NCBI GenBank assembly: GCA_023247595.1
Contig: JAHFGF010000042.1
Location: 1-6,822, forward strand
DNA length: 6,822 bases
DNA from: Candidatus Omnitrophota bacterium
GTDB taxonomy: Bacteria; Omnitrophota; Koll11; Zapsychrales; Fredricksoniimonadaceae
Reading direction: 5' to 3'
Positions 5,786-6,822 of the stretch are shown piece by piece. The notes below the pieces were generated by a model that was given only the letters and a program-made list of their open reading frames with translations, searched no databases and was not told where the DNA came from. Position 1 is the stretch's first letter. Each line of letters starts with the position of its first letter. Both the position numbers and the translations under genes were made by a program.

Positions 5786-6301
5786 ATGTTAATGTCCGAA
5801 CGCGCAAACGCGATTACGCTTAAAGGAAATCCCATGACTTTGTTAGGTCAAGAACTCAAAGTTGGGGATGCGGCGCCGGATGCGACCGTTGTCGCTAACG
5901 ATCTATCCGAGGTCAAGATTTCTTCCTATAAAGGAAAAAAACTCATCATTTCTGCCGTACCTTCATTAGATACTCCGATTTGCGATTTAGAAACCAAGCG
6001 TTTTAATCAGGAAGCTGCCGGTCTTAAAGACACCGTCATTCTGACCGTGAGCGCGGATCTGCCGTTCGCCCAAAAAAGATGGTGCGGCGCCGCTGGAGTC
6101 AGTAATGTGGTGACTCTTTCGGATTACCGCTATGGTTCTTTCGGAGAAAATTACGGCGTCATGATTAAGGGGCTTAAGATCCTGGCCCGCTGCATTTTTG
6201 TCGTCGATGCATCTGGAAAAATCCGTTATGTTCAATTAGTCAAGGAAGTGGCTCAGGAACCGGATTACGCTGCGGTATTAAACGCGGTTAAAGCAATATA
6301 A
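5786..6301 (+). CDS. tpx: Thiol peroxidase (Tpx, atypical 2-Cys peroxiredoxin)
   Basis: The 171-residue protein reduces H2O2 and organic peroxides in the cytoplasm (the E. coli enzyme uses thioredoxin). It has the family start (ITLKGNPMTLLGQELKVGD) and the active site P59-S-L-D-T63-P-I-C66, where C66 is the peroxidatic cysteine. QKRWCGAAG supplies the resolving C100, and GLKILAR supplies the active-site Arg (R135). The length is normal and the frame is intact. A third cysteine, C136, follows that Arg, where E. coli Tpx has Ala. ATG 5786 is chosen because AAAGGAG (5773-5779) ends 6 nt before it; TTG 5780 touches that site and ATG 5792 is further away. It lies between the aquaporin and sodA genes, all rightward. 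No convincing promoter of its own is visible, so read-through from the aquaporin is possible. Confidence 0.94.
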   Translation: MLMSERANAITLKGNPMTLLGQELKVGDAAPDATVVANDLSEVKISSYKGKKLIISAVPSLDTPICDLETKRFNQEAAGLKDTVILTVSADLPFAQKRWCGAAGVSNVVTLSDYRYGSFGENYGVMIKGLKILARCIFVVDASGKIRYVQLVKEVAQEPDYAAVLNAVKAI

Positions 6302-6311
6302 ACGATTGTGA

Positions 6312-6381
6312 AGTTGATGGTGGATAGGTGATAGTAGAAAACAGATTACCATCAGCTATCAACCATCATCCGTCAACTATT
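6312..6381. repeat. Intergenic inverted repeat with 7-mer arms, copy 3
   Basis: The left arm reads AGTTGAT, GGTGGAT, AGGTGAT, AGTAG. The right arm read backwards gives AGTTGAC, GGATGAT, GGTTGAT, AGCTGAT. Aligned directly, the arms agree at 19 of the first 24 positions, so they form an imperfect hairpin with a loop near 6338-6348. Its centre shares GAAAACAG with copy 2. It fills nearly all of the gap between tpx and sodA. Confidence 0.65.
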
Positions 6382-6397
6382 CTCGAGGAGGTTTTTC

Positions 6398-6822
6398 ATG
6401 GCATATACGTTACCAAACTTACCATATTCTAACAACGCGCTTGAGCCGCATATTGATGCGCGCACGATGGAAATCCATCACACTAAGCATCATCAGGCGT
6501 ATATCAACAATGCCAATAAGGCGTTGGAAGGAAAAGCGGATTTAGCTGCTAAATCCGTCGAGGAATTGATTTCCAACTTAAACGCTGTTCCGGAAGAGAT
6601 CCGCGGCGTACTTCGCAATAACGCCGGCGGCCATGCCAATCATTCGTTGTTCTGGGCCATCATGGGCCCTAAAAAAGGCGGAGAACCGACGGGGAAAATC
6701 GGTGAGGCTATAACAAAAGAATTCGGTTCATTTGCCGCGTTTAAAGAAAAATTTACCGCTGCCGCGACATCCCGCTTCGGTTCGGGCTGGGCGTGGTTAT
6801 CCGTCAATAAAGATGGAAAATT
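6398..6822 (+). CDS. sodA: Superoxide dismutase, Mn/Fe family, Mn-type (cut by the window edge)
   Basis: The first 141 codons are visible; the usual length is about 200. The enzyme converts superoxide to O2 and H2O2 in the cytoplasm. The start [20 protein letters not shown] is typical. H27 ([11 protein letters not shown]) and H82 ([10 protein letters not shown]) are the first two metal ligands; the Asp and final His ligands lie beyond the window. Gly-Gly-His-Ala-Asn-His with no Gln at the iron-type position favours the manganese type or a cambialistic enzyme. GAGGAGG (6385-6391) ends 6 nt before the ATG, a strong ribosome-binding site. Its product H2O2 is a substrate of the Tpx encoded 96 nt upstream. 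Confidence 0.95.
   Translation, partial: MAYTLPNLPYSNNALEPHIDARTMEIHHTKHHQAYINNANKALEGKADLAAKSVEELISNLNAVPEEIRGVLRNNAGGHANHSLFWAIMGPKKGGEPTGKIGEAITKEFGSFAAFKEKFTAAATSRFGSGWAWLSVNKDGK

Overview
The window looks like a chromosomal segment of a Gram-negative, oxygen-respiring bacterium of moderate GC. Support comes from a cytochrome oxidase gene start, an exported copper protein, an envelope-facing sigma/anti-sigma pair, a thiol peroxidase and a superoxide dismutase. Nothing in it is phage-like or transposon-like. The phylum cannot be fixed from the sequence; an under-sampled environmental lineage is plausible, but that is inference.

The left half (1-4005) reads leftward. An ECF sigma factor gene (start best placed at 3975) is followed, 1 nt after its stop, by an 810-residue protein. 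That protein joins an anti-sigma zinc-binding domain, one membrane span and a YfbK-like von Willebrand A (VWA) protein. An ECF-style promoter (4038-4065) precedes the sigma gene and suggests autoregulation. After a 139-nt gap with a separate promoter comes an exported cupredoxin (119-832). Then, 21 nt on, comes the start of cytochrome c oxidase subunit I, which runs off the left edge.

The centre (about 4018-4983) has no protein gene, but it is not empty. From 4138 to 4632 it folds by eye into one large RNA on the + strand. A closing helix bounds it. Inside are two arms that abut directly, and each arm carries the same roughly 100-nt two-hairpin domain. One base pair changes in a compensatory way between the two copies, and about nine G-U pairs point to the + strand. 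I do not recognise the class; this is the best candidate for an undescribed system here.

The right half (4984-6822) reads rightward: a MIP-family aquaporin with a plant-TIP-like selectivity filter, thiol peroxidase Tpx, and the first 141 codons of a Mn-type superoxide dismutase. SOD makes H2O2, Tpx destroys it, and the channel could let it pass, so the three may form an oxidative-stress set. Three intergenic spaces (4078-4139, 5660-5754, 6312-6381) each hold an imperfect inverted repeat whose arms are degenerate tandem 7- or 8-mers. They look like members of one repeat type with unrelated sequences.
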